DNA of 64,000 nucleotides, from positions 1,978,501 to 2,042,500 of the forward strand of contig NC_020156.1 in the NCBI RefSeq assembly GCF_000332115.1, written 5' to 3'. Below are positions 1 through 7,092 of the stretch, in pieces. Within the stretch, counting starts at the first letter, position 1, and every line of letters starts with the position of its first letter. Under the pieces are notes generated by a model. The model did no database searches and was not told where the DNA came from. It saw only the letters and a list, made by a program, of their open reading frames with translations. This DNA is from Nonlabens dokdonensis DSW-6. Its GTDB lineage: Bacteria; Bacteroidota; Bacteroidia; Flavobacteriales; Flavobacteriaceae. A program made the translations under genes and the position numbers.

Positions 1-238
1 GTCTAGCTAGGTTGTAAATATGAAGACGCAACGGTATAGTAAGAAGTCGTTGATTAGGTTGGAGAACAGGTAAATTTTGTACTCGTGGATCTTTAGGAGC
101 CGCGCTATCTACCAGAATAGTACTTTTAGTCAATAGCTTTTTACCATCAGGCACTCGCTTGATAGCACTGCAAGAAACTAATAGAATTATAAGCAAGATA
201 ATTAATCCTATTTTTGCATGAAGTCCTGTTTTTCCCAT
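1..238 (-). CDS. BamA/TamA-like outer-membrane lipoprotein, N-terminal part
   Basis: Partial gene running off the left edge; 79 codons are visible. The start is the ATG at 236-238. The product begins with a short basic stretch, a hydrophobic segment and the lipobox L-V-S-C (Cys at about residue 24), so it should be an exported lipoprotein. Downstream are K-R-V-P-D-G-K, L-L-T-K-S-T-I-L-V-D and P-L-R-L-H-I-Y-N-L-A-R, segments I associate with the start of flavobacterial BamA/TamA-type surface antigens (POTRA plus barrel proteins) that insert outer-membrane proteins. It is divergent from the RNA methyltransferase gene with only 28 bp between the two starts, an arrangement I remember from other Flavobacteriaceae. 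The barrel is outside the window, so the assignment rests on the N-terminus alone. Confidence 0.7.
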   Translation of the reverse strand, partial: MGKTGLHAKIGLIILLIILLVSCSAIKRVPDGKKLLTKSTILVDSAAPKDPRVQNLPVLQPNQRLLTIPLRLHIYNLAR

Positions 239-266
239 AGTACAATATTCAAAAATACGATTATAA

Positions 267-1004
267 ATGATTACAAAAAGCAAGTTAAAGCTTATCAAAT
301 CTCTAAGTAGAAAAAAATATCGAGAAGAGTACCAGCTTTTTGTAGTTGAAGGGTATAAATCTATAAGAGAGTTGATCAATTCTGGCGTTCATACAGAAGT
401 TTTACTAGTCACAGAAGGAAATCATCAACTGGACGATTTTGATCCAGATGTCATAGGTGTAAAAGAAATGAACAACATTTCAAATTATACTACTGCTCCA
501 GGTTATTTAGCTGTTTTTAAAATGATTACTAAAACCGAAATTCCCGATCAAGGAAAGATTTTAGTACTTGACGATGTAAAAGATCCAGGAAATTTAGGCA
601 CCATAATCCGATTAGCAGACTGGTTTAATATTCCTAATATTGTTTGTAGTAATGAAACGGTAGATATGTACAATACAAAATGTGTACAAGCAAGCATGGC
701 ATCCTTATCTAGAGTACAAATTCATTATGCAGAATTAGTTATGTTCCTTAATAACACGTCGCTGCCTATTTTTGTCACAGCTATGGACGGTAAAAATGTA
801 TATGAAACCACATTACCTGAAAACGCAATTATTATAATGGGAAATGAGTCTCATGGGATAAGCAATGAGATTCAAAAATTAGGTAAAGCTATAAGTATCC
901 CTCAATACGGTACCATTCAGAAAACAGAGAGTTTAAATGTCGCGACAGCTACTTCTCTTATTTTAGGAGAATGGTTGCGTACTACTACAATTACTGAAAA
1001 GTAA
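267..1004 (+). CDS. TrmH/SpoU-family RNA 2'-O-ribose methyltransferase
   Basis: A 245-residue protein of the SPOUT superfamily that transfers methyl from S-adenosylmethionine to a ribose 2'-OH in rRNA or tRNA. The N-terminal 90 residues are a substrate-binding domain (S-R-K-K-Y-R-E-E, V-V-E-G-Y-K). The catalytic domain carries the three family motifs: D-P-G-N-L-G-T-I-I-R, then I-I-M-G-N-E-S-H-G-I, then S-L-N-V-A-T-A-T-S near the C-terminus, which form the knotted cofactor site. Length is normal for the family. The last 14 bp overlap the 3' end of the convergent porT gene. Family members modify different RNA sites (RlmB, TrmH, TsnR types) and I cannot tell which nucleotide this one uses, so no symbol is given. 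Confidence 0.9.
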   Translation: MITKSKLKLIKSLSRKKYREEYQLFVVEGYKSIRELINSGVHTEVLLVTEGNHQLDDFDPDVIGVKEMNNISNYTTAPGYLAVFKMITKTEIPDQGKILVLDDVKDPGNLGTIIRLADWFNIPNIVCSNETVDMYNTKCVQASMASLSRVQIHYAELVMFLNNTSLPIFVTAMDGKNVYETTLPENAIIIMGNESHGISNEIQKLGKAISIPQYGTIQKTESLNVATATSLILGEWLRTTTITEK

Positions 1005-1692
1005 AGTTGATAAACACTCCTCTAGATTGCATGCTGGTAATATTTCCTGTCCATGGACTATTAGGGTCTGCATCTCTGACTAGTTCATCACCCATTGCAA
1101 ATACACCTCTGATGGAAGGAGAAAATTTAAAATAGAACAAGTATAGATCTATTCCTATACCTAGTTCATAATTAAAAACATTAGCTGTTTGTCTAAATTG
1201 GCCAGCGCTGTTGTCATCAGGATTATCAGAATTACTCGATAAGTTACTGGACCATGAAGCTCCTGCTACCACAAATGGTTTCCAGTTGTTGTTTCTTTTA
1301 GTAGAAAACTTGACTAATAACGGCACGTGAATGTACGTAGAAGTAACCTCTCGATTCATTTCTGCCTCTGTCATTAACGATGGATTAGGAAAAGTAAGAT
1401 TCCTAGTTGCAAAAACAATTCCTGGCTCGAGTCTTAAATTAAAATAATCATTTAAACGTACATCGCCTACGAGTCCTACATTAAAACCTGCAGTCGTTTC
1501 TGTAATGATATCTTCTGTGACCTCGTCATAATCAAATTTGTAATCGTAAGAGTTAAAGCCTAGATAATAACCCCAAGTCAAACGTTTTTGATCAAAGTTT
1601 TCTAAATTTCTAATTTTTTCTTTTGAAAATAATTGAGCACTAGCGGTTTGAAAACCTAATACTACAACTATGATGACAATAATGTGTCTCAT
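991..1692 (-). CDS. porT: PorT-family outer-membrane protein of the type IX secretion system
   Basis: A 233-residue exported protein with a signal peptide (residues 1-19, A-S-A before Gln20) followed by alternating beta strands of an outer-membrane barrel. The segment N-F-D-Q-K-R-L-T-W-G-Y-Y-L-G-F-N just after the signal peptide is typical of PorT. PorT is required for type IX secretion and gliding in Bacteroidota. The gene starts 1 bp after the ubiE stop codon, so the two are probably one transcript; this ubiE-porT order is, as I recall, conserved in Flavobacteriia and supports the name. The C-terminal 14 bp overlap the convergent methyltransferase gene. The window also encodes a T9SS plug protein and two giant proteins with T9SS sorting domains, so the system is expected to be active. 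Confidence 0.82.
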   Translation of the reverse strand: MRHIIVIIVVVLGFQTASAQLFSKEKIRNLENFDQKRLTWGYYLGFNSYDYKFDYDEVTEDIITETTAGFNVGLVGDVRLNDYFNLRLEPGIVFATRNLTFPNPSLMTEAEMNREVTSTYIHVPLLVKFSTKRNNNWKPFVVAGASWSSNLSSNSDNPDDNSAGQFRQTANVFNYELGIGIDLYLFYFKFSPSIRGVFAMGDELVRDADPNSPWTGNITSMQSRGVFINFTFQ

Positions 1693-1693
1693 A

Positions 1694-2428
1694 CTATGCT
1701 TTTACTGCTTTATAAATGGTAGATGCACCATGAAATTGTAATTCATTTTCTACTTCTTTAAACCCTACTTTCTTCAAAATATTGTTGAAACGGTCCCCAT
1801 AAGGGAATTTAGAAGCACTTTTTGATAAATAACCATAAGCGATTTTATCTTTAGAGAATAGTTTCCCTAAGGTAGGAACGATTAATCCAGAGTATAAATA
1901 GTAACCTTGTTTAAAAGGAAACTTAGTTGGTATGCTTGTTTCTAGTACTACTAGAATTCCACCTGATTTTAATACCCTTAAGATTTCAGAAAGTCCTTTT
2001 TCAAGATCTTCAAAGTTACGTACTCCATAAGAAACCGTTACAGCGTCTATTGAGCCATCTTCAAACTTTAGATTTTCTGAATCACCCAGCACCATTTCAA
2101 TGCGACTGTCTAGATTTTCTTCTTTCACTTTTACTTTTCCTACTTCTAACATTCCACTAGAAATGTCTAGACCTATCAACTTTGACGCATTAGTCTGTTG
2201 TGCCATTTTGATTACTAGATCTCCAGTACCAGTAGCGATATCCATAATCACGTCAGGATTTTGAGCGGCAACCATTTTCACCACATTATCACGCCATTTT
2301 TGATCCAGTCCCAAAGAAATCATTCTATTAAGGCCGTCATATTCACCGCTTATGGTGTCAAACATTTTTGTGACTTGTTCTTTCTTTCCAGAATTTTCTT
2401 CTTTGTAAGGCTTTACTTCTTCAGACAC
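1694..2428 (-). CDS. ubiE: Demethylmenaquinone methyltransferase UbiE/MenG
   Basis: SAM-dependent methyltransferase of the last step of menaquinone synthesis. Motif I (D-I-A-T-G-T-G-D-L-V), G-L-D-I-S-S-G-M-L and S-Y-G-V-R-N-F-E-D are clear UbiE signatures, as is G-K-K-E-Q-V-T-K-M-F-D near the start. I choose the GTG at 2426-2428 (V-S-E-E-V-K-P-Y), giving 244 residues, the usual size. An ATG at 2531-2533 is in frame, but it would add 35 residues (…S-L-S-R-K-R-N…) that are simply translation of the repeated palindrome at 2484-2499 and match nothing in the family, so the palindrome is in the 5' leader. porT follows after 1 bp. Menaquinone fits the respiratory NQR complex encoded further right. 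Confidence 0.92.
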   Translation of the reverse strand: MSEEVKPYKEENSGKKEQVTKMFDTISGEYDGLNRMISLGLDQKWRDNVVKMVAAQNPDVIMDIATGTGDLVIKMAQQTNASKLIGLDISSGMLEVGKVKVKEENLDSRIEMVLGDSENLKFEDGSIDAVTVSYGVRNFEDLEKGLSEILRVLKSGGILVVLETSIPTKFPFKQGYYLYSGLIVPTLGKLFSKDKIAYGYLSKSASKFPYGDRFNNILKKVGFKEVENELQFHGASTIYKAVKA

Positions 2429-2483
2429 GATCTTGTTTTTAGAGAAGCAAAGATAATGCAGAGCGTTGAGCTTATTGCTATTC

Positions 2484-2499
2484 CGCTTTCGCGAAAGCG
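2484..2499. repeat. Iterated palindrome copy 1
   Basis: CGCTTTCGCGAAAGCG, perfect 16-bp palindrome, in the probable 5' leader of ubiE between ubiE and trkA. It is preceded by TTC, as in most copies. Confidence 0.9.
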
Positions 2500-2561
2500 A
2501 GATTATCACACTCATAACCGTTAAAAACTTCACATTTTTTACAAATTAGACTCCATTCCAG

Positions 2562-2569
2562 TATCTTTG
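2562..2569 (+). promoter_or_regulatory. Probable -7 promoter element of trkA-trkH
   Basis: TATCTTTG fits the Bacteroidota -7 consensus TAnnTTTG and lies 21 bp before the trkA ATG at 2591. It contains the in-frame TTG at 2567, which argues that this TTG is promoter sequence rather than a start codon. Confidence 0.6.
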
Positions 2570-2590
2570 AAGCACTACAGAAACGATTTT

Positions 2591-3940
2591 ATGAAAATCC
2601 TTATCGCAGGAGCTGGAGAAGTAGGTTTTCACCTTGCCAAACTGCTGTCTTACGAGTCTCAAGATATTACACTTATTGATCCGGTACAGGAGAATTTGCA
2701 TTATGCTGATACACACTTAGATATAAGAGTGTTGCGTGGTGATTCTACTTCTATTAAAATTTTACAAGATGCACGCATTGATCAAGCAGATCTTGTGATT
2801 GCAGTAACGAGTAGTGAGACAACTAATATTACTATTTCGGTACTCGCTAAGCAGTTAGGTGCAAAACGTACTATTGCTCGTATTACTAATACAGAATTCT
2901 TGGAACACCAGGATTCTATAGGGTTTTCTGGTTTTGGAATTGATGAATTGATTTCTCCAGAAGCATTAGCAAGTAAGGAAATTGAGTTACTTCTTAATCA
3001 AAGTGCTTTCAATGATAGTTATGAATTTGAAGATGGCGCACTTACCATGGTAGGAGTGAATTTGCAACGTACCGCACAGTTTGTAGGTAAAACGGTGCAG
3101 CAAGCAGGAGAGATCTTTCCAGAGATTCATTTTATGCCTATTGCTATCCAGCGTTTTGGAACTCAGTACACGTTAATTCCTCGTGGCGATACCCAATTTA
3201 AAGAAGGAGATCAAGTATATTTTATAACGACCGCTGGTGGAGTGGACGAGCTGTATAAACTTACAGGAAAGACTAAGCATGTCATGCGTAATGTCATGAT
3301 CTTGGGTGGTAGTAACATAGGAAAGCAAAGCGCCATGCAGCTTTCTAAAGCTGGCGTAAACGTGAAGCTCATTGAAAAAGATGCCAAAAAAGCCTTTGAT
3401 CTAGCCGATTCCCTTCCTGAAGTTCTAGTTTTAAACGGAGACGGACGCAATGTAGAATTGCTTGAAGAAGAAAACATTCATGAAATGGATGCTTTTATTG
3501 CTGTAACTGGAAATAGCGAGACTAATATTATTTCTTGCTTGATGGCTAAAAGTAAGAGTGTCAAGAAAACGATCTCTCTGGTAGAAAATATGGATTACTT
3601 CCAGTTATCGCACAGCATAGGAATCGATACATTGATCAACAAAAAGCTATTAGCAGCTAATAATATTTTTAGGTATGTGCGTAAAGGTGAGGTAGTTGCC
3701 ATGACTAAGCTAAACAACATGAATGCGGAGTTGTTGGAATTTATTGTTAAGCAAGAAAGTGAAGTTTGTGGTAAAACTGTTTCAAATGCTGGAGTTCCTA
3801 GAAGTGCTATTATAGGTGGTGTTATTAGAGAAGGAGAAGGTAATATAGTTTTAGGAAGCTTTACCATACAAGCTGGTGATCGAGTAGTAGTATGTTGCTT
3901 GCCGCGATCTATTTCTAAAGTAGAAAAACTCTTCTTATAA
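2591..3940 (+). CDS. trkA: Trk potassium uptake regulatory subunit TrkA
   Basis: Peripheral NAD(H)-binding subunit that gates the TrkH K+ channel/transporter. The 449-residue protein has the duplicated TrkA layout: RCK_N with G-A-G-E-V-G (residues 7-12), RCK_C, then a second RCK_N with G-G-S-N-I-G near residue 238 and a final RCK_C. I start it at ATG 2591. A reading frame is open from a TTG at 2567, but that TTG lies inside the -7 promoter element TATCTTTG and would add only eight unconserved residues. The stop codon TAA overlaps the trkH ATG by one base (TAATG), so translation of the two subunits is probably coupled. Confidence 0.95.
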   Translation: MKILIAGAGEVGFHLAKLLSYESQDITLIDPVQENLHYADTHLDIRVLRGDSTSIKILQDARIDQADLVIAVTSSETTNITISVLAKQLGAKRTIARITNTEFLEHQDSIGFSGFGIDELISPEALASKEIELLLNQSAFNDSYEFEDGALTMVGVNLQRTAQFVGKTVQQAGEIFPEIHFMPIAIQRFGTQYTLIPRGDTQFKEGDQVYFITTAGGVDELYKLTGKTKHVMRNVMILGGSNIGKQSAMQLSKAGVNVKLIEKDAKKAFDLADSLPEVLVLNGDGRNVELLEEENIHEMDAFIAVTGNSETNIISCLMAKSKSVKKTISLVENMDYFQLSHSIGIDTLINKKLLAANNIFRYVRKGEVVAMTKLNNMNAELLEFIVKQESEVCGKTVSNAGVPRSAIIGGVIREGEGNIVLGSFTIQAGDRVVVCCLPRSISKVEKLFL

Positions 3941-5436
3941 TGACAAAACTCAATTATAAGATCATCGTTTTTATTATGGGACTTTTACTGGTCTTTAACG
4001 GTGGGTTTATGTCACTGTCTGCAATAGTAAGTGCTATTTATGGAGAAAGCGAAGGCTTACAAATACTTGCCGCGGCAGGTGTTGCTATTTCATTAGGTGG
4101 TGTTGTCATGTATTTTACACGCGATCACGTTAAAGAATTAAGTAAGAAAGAAGGTTACCTTATTGTTACTTTAGGCTGGTTGATTATGGCTTTTGCAGGT
4201 ACTATGCCCTATGCTTTTACCGGAGCCATCTCAAATTATACTGATGCCTTTTTTGAAACCATGAGTGGATTTACCACAACTGGTGCCAGTATCATGAACG
4301 ATATTGAGATCATGCCCAAAGGAATTTTGTTTTGGCGCAGTCTTACGCACTGGATAGGAGGAATGGGAATTATTGTACTTGCGGTAGCGATCTTGCCCCT
4401 ATTAGGAATAGGTGGAATGCAGCTTTTTGCGGCCGAAGCTCCAGGACCGAGCAACGATAAATTACATCCTCGTATTACAGATACTGCTAAAAGGCTCTGG
4501 TTAATTTATGTAGGTTTCACTGGGTTAGAAACAGTATTGCTTAAAATCGCAGGAATGGGTTGGTTTGACGCTGTTAATCATGCGTTGAGTACGCTTTCTA
4601 CAGGTGGTTTTTCTACTAAAAACGCGAGTACTGCTTTCTGGAATGATAATCCAGCAATTCAGTGGATTATAGTCATCTTTATGTTTATTGCAGGAACAAA
4701 CTTTGTCTTGAGCTACTTTGCTTTCAAAGGAAGGTTTTCTAAAATATTAAAAGATACCGAGTTTAAATGGTATGCGAGTTTTGTCTTTGGGTTTTCAATT
4801 ATAGGTGGTGTTTTAATTTATCTTCAAGCAGATCCTGCTGTTTCTTCTATTAATCACCCTATGGTTTTAGGAGAGTTTGAAAGTGCTTTTAGACACAGTA
4901 CCTTTCAAGTACTTGCGGTGATCACTACCACAGGTTTTGTTACTGCAGACTATACTATGTGGACGCCTTTCTTAACCATCATGTTTTTTGGATTGTTTTT
5001 TATAGGTGGTAGCGCCGGTTCTACTTCTGGTGGAGTAAAAGTCATGCGTCATATTATTTTAATACGTAATGGTATTATGGAGTTTAAGAGAACGCTGCAT
5101 CCTAATGCTATTTTGCCCGTACGTTACAATGGACGTGCGCTACAAAGCGGTATTGTATTTAATGTCCTAGGTTTTTTTATACTTTATATGCTTTCTTTTA
5201 TTATAGGAGCAACAGTTCTTGCAGCTTTAGGGTTAGACTTTGAAACTGCCATAGGTGGCGCTTTAAGTAGCTTAGGAAACGTAGGGCCAGCTTTTGGTAA
5301 CCTTTCTCCTGTAGATAATTTTGCTGGATTACCACCTTTAGGAAAGTGGTGGTGTAGTTTCTTGATGTTAATAGGAAGACTGGAATTGTTTACGGTCTTG
5401 ATATTGTTGACGCCTTTCTTTTGGAGGAATAGGTAG
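3940..5436 (+). CDS. trkH: Trk potassium uptake membrane subunit TrkH
   Basis: Integral inner-membrane K+ transporter of 498 residues with about ten membrane segments arranged as four pore repeats. Selectivity-filter regions are visible as T-T-T-G-A-S, S-T-G-G-F-S, T-T-T-G-F-V and G-N-V-G-P-A, and the intramembrane loop of the third repeat as G-G-S-A-G-S-T-S-G-G. Length matches TrkH/KtrB-type proteins. The gene overlaps trkA by one base and ends with no obvious hairpin terminator in the 92 bp before the next reading frame. Confidence 0.95.
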   Translation: MTKLNYKIIVFIMGLLLVFNGGFMSLSAIVSAIYGESEGLQILAAAGVAISLGGVVMYFTRDHVKELSKKEGYLIVTLGWLIMAFAGTMPYAFTGAISNYTDAFFETMSGFTTTGASIMNDIEIMPKGILFWRSLTHWIGGMGIIVLAVAILPLLGIGGMQLFAAEAPGPSNDKLHPRITDTAKRLWLIYVGFTGLETVLLKIAGMGWFDAVNHALSTLSTGGFSTKNASTAFWNDNPAIQWIIVIFMFIAGTNFVLSYFAFKGRFSKILKDTEFKWYASFVFGFSIIGGVLIYLQADPAVSSINHPMVLGEFESAFRHSTFQVLAVITTTGFVTADYTMWTPFLTIMFFGLFFIGGSAGSTSGGVKVMRHIILIRNGIMEFKRTLHPNAILPVRYNGRALQSGIVFNVLGFFILYMLSFIIGATVLAALGLDFETAIGGALSSLGNVGPAFGNLSPVDNFAGLPPLGKWWCSFLMLIGRLELFTVLILLTPFFWRNR

Positions 5437-5528
5437 GTATGGTTGAGGCGGGCAACAAAACCCAGGATGAATTTGAAAAGATCATTAACTGATGGTAAAT
5501 TTAAAATTTCTAGTAATCAATTAACGTT

Positions 5529-6184
5529 ATGAGAAAGAACATTAGTAAAGTTACTATCATGCTTATTTTGATTTTTGTAATTTTCAGTTGTGCTAATTAT
5601 AAAAATCAGATGATTAGAGGTAAAGGAAATTTAGATCAAGCGCGGTTAAACTCCATGATTGATTTTGCCTATAAGTATAAAACTCCTAAAAAATATCTTA
5701 AAGAAAGGGGCGGCAAACCTTTTAATGTCTTTTGGGTTTTTGAAAAAAAAGTGATAATAAAGACATCTTTACTCTTACCATATTTCCTGAAAATGATGGT
5801 TATATAGCTTTAGGTATGGATGATAGACTTGGAGAAACCCCAAACAGCTATTTCCGAAATAGATTTAAAGAAATTAATGGAAATTTATTTGTTTGGAAAG
5901 ATACTATTACTCCTTTAAAGAGTGATATTTTACAAATTATTGATAAGTATAAAGTTTTAGATTCAACAGATATTAAAAGAAGATTAGGTGTTCTCCCAAA
6001 AGACTTTATAGATAATAGAATTGTAACAATGGATCATGGGTTAAAATCAACTCATTATTATATATGTAAGAATCAATTGAATAAATATAAGAAAGTTAAA
6101 TCTTCTGTCGCTTATGGTTATTACCGTGTTCCCGATGTAAATTGTCCTGATAACGGTAATGAGTTGGGTAATGGGTCAAAGTAA
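5529..6184 (+). pseudogene. Lipoprotein gene split by a frameshift in an A8 tract
   Basis: Two adjacent reading frames (5529-5807 and 5816-6184) look like one gene. The first begins with a lipoprotein signal (lipobox V-I-F-S-C, Cys21). At the run of eight A at 5743-5750 the frame leaves sense and stops at 5807. If one A is added, the reading continues …E-K-K-S-D-N-K-D-I-F-T-L-T-I-F-P-E-N-D-G-Y-I-A-L-G-M-D-D-R and joins the second frame, giving about 218 residues without interruption. I do not recognise the family. The cause may be a homopolymer sequencing error, a real inactivating deletion, or slippage at the A tract. No partner genes suggest a function; the region is AT-rich and next to other accessory-looking DNA. 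Confidence 0.6.
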
Positions 6185-6409
6185 TCGATTGTTATAACAT
6201 GATATATAAATACTTGTAAAACAGCTACATCATCATCCACGTCGCGCGCGATTGCATCGCGTTCGTTAAAGTGTAGCATTTGCAATACGCTAGAATATTC
6301 AATAAAATTTAAAGAAGAAAAAGGAAGTTAGAGGCAGTTCTATACACGTAAAGCGATATCATTTGATCGTTATATTCAAAATTTCAGGTAAAAAGTAGGA
6401 TGTTTTCAT

Positions 6410-6445
6410 TTTCATAAGGGTAGAATTAATTCTACCCTTATGAAA
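6410..6445. repeat. Perfect 36-bp palindrome
   Basis: Two 18-base arms with no spacer: TTTCATAAGGGTAGAATT followed directly by its reverse complement. It ends in GCC with no T-run on either side, so it is a poor intrinsic terminator in spite of its strength. It is a single copy in the window. Confidence 0.8.
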
Positions 6446-6485
6446 GCCAGTAGGTTCAAAAATAAAGTAAACACTATTAGTTTCT

Positions 6486-6530
6486 TAATCCAGCACCTTT
6501 TTAATCCTCTTCATCGCTTCTTTAATTTGC
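6486..6530 (-). repeat. Duplicated 3' end of the aminotransferase gene (remnant)
   Basis: 44 of 45 bases match 7094-7138, the last codons of the aminotransferase. Read on the minus strand it still encodes Q-I-K-E-A-M-K-R-I-K-K-V-L-D followed by a stop. It marks a past duplication or an insertion event around the small membrane-protein gene that lies between the two copies. Confidence 0.8.
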
Positions 6531-6574
6531 CGCTTTAGAAACATATATGAAATTAAAGACCTCTTCAACTCTTT

Positions 6575-6976
6575 CTATATTTCATTTTGCTTTAGTAAAA
6601 ATAAAATACCTATTATAAATAAAATGACAATACTAATAATTTGCATAGTCATCTTTTCATTTGGATAAACAAAAACAGAGTTGTCAGAATTTATTTTCAA
6701 TTTGACTGTTTTATTCCTCTCTAATAGTCCGCAATATTCACCCTTAATATTTTTTGAATATTCAATTCCATTATAAATAAATGTAAAATAAGCCTTTACA
6801 CTTTTATTACTGGATTTGCACGATATTGGAATGTCAAGGACAGGAACAATGACATCCCTGCCGTAAAATATTGCATCATACTTCTTGTAACTGTTAAAGG
6901 ATGTAGATATTGAAATCAGAATTAATAAAATCCCTCCCATTTTGTAAATTCCTTTTTCTGATAGCAACTGATACAT
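6575..6976 (-). CDS. Small membrane protein of unknown function
   Basis: A 133-residue protein with one hydrophobic segment near the N-terminus (about residues 13-30) and one at the C-terminus (about 112-130), enclosing a roughly 80-residue domain with an even number of Cys (C-K-S and E-Y-C-G). The layout resembles DUF3592-type two-helix membrane proteins, but I see no decisive motif. It is AT-rich and sits between two direct copies of the aminotransferase 3' end (6486-6530 and 7094-7138), which suggests it arrived here by an insertion or duplication. Function unknown. Confidence 0.55.
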   Translation of the reverse strand: MYQLLSEKGIYKMGGILLILISISTSFNSYKKYDAIFYGRDVIVPVLDIPISCKSSNKSVKAYFTFIYNGIEYSKNIKGEYCGLLERNKTVKLKINSDNSVFVYPNEKMTMQIISIVILFIIGILFLLKQNEI

Positions 6977-7092
6977 TTAATTGAATTCTTTACTGTTGTA
7001 ACGTCATTCGTCTACTATTGCTTTTTACTTGAAAGTAAAAGTATATCATTTGATATTCAAAATGGTAGGCTTAAAGAAAATTGACTTTGCAC

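Larger units (their letters stand above)
6185..6574. other. Intergenic stretch with a GC-rich patch, palindrome and gene remnant
   Basis: No intact gene is visible in these 390 bp. It holds a small GC-rich patch at 6240-6262 with the inverted repeat CGCGAT-TGC-ATCGCG (6247-6261), a perfect 36-bp palindrome (6410-6445), and a 45-bp copy of the 3' end of the downstream aminotransferase gene (6486-6530). The segment near 6356-6390 also resembles the segment near 7043-7065 (shared ATATCATTTGAT and ATTCAAAAT), so the flank as well as the gene end seems duplicated. Confidence 0.6.

Noticed and set aside
2429..2533. N-terminal extension of ubiE to the ATG at 2531-2533
   Set aside because: It translates the repeated palindrome and adjacent leader DNA; the family core begins at the GTG at 2428 with normal length.
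2567..2590. TTG start for trkA at 2567
   Set aside because: The TTG is inside the -7 promoter element TATCTTTG, and the family start fits ATG 2591.
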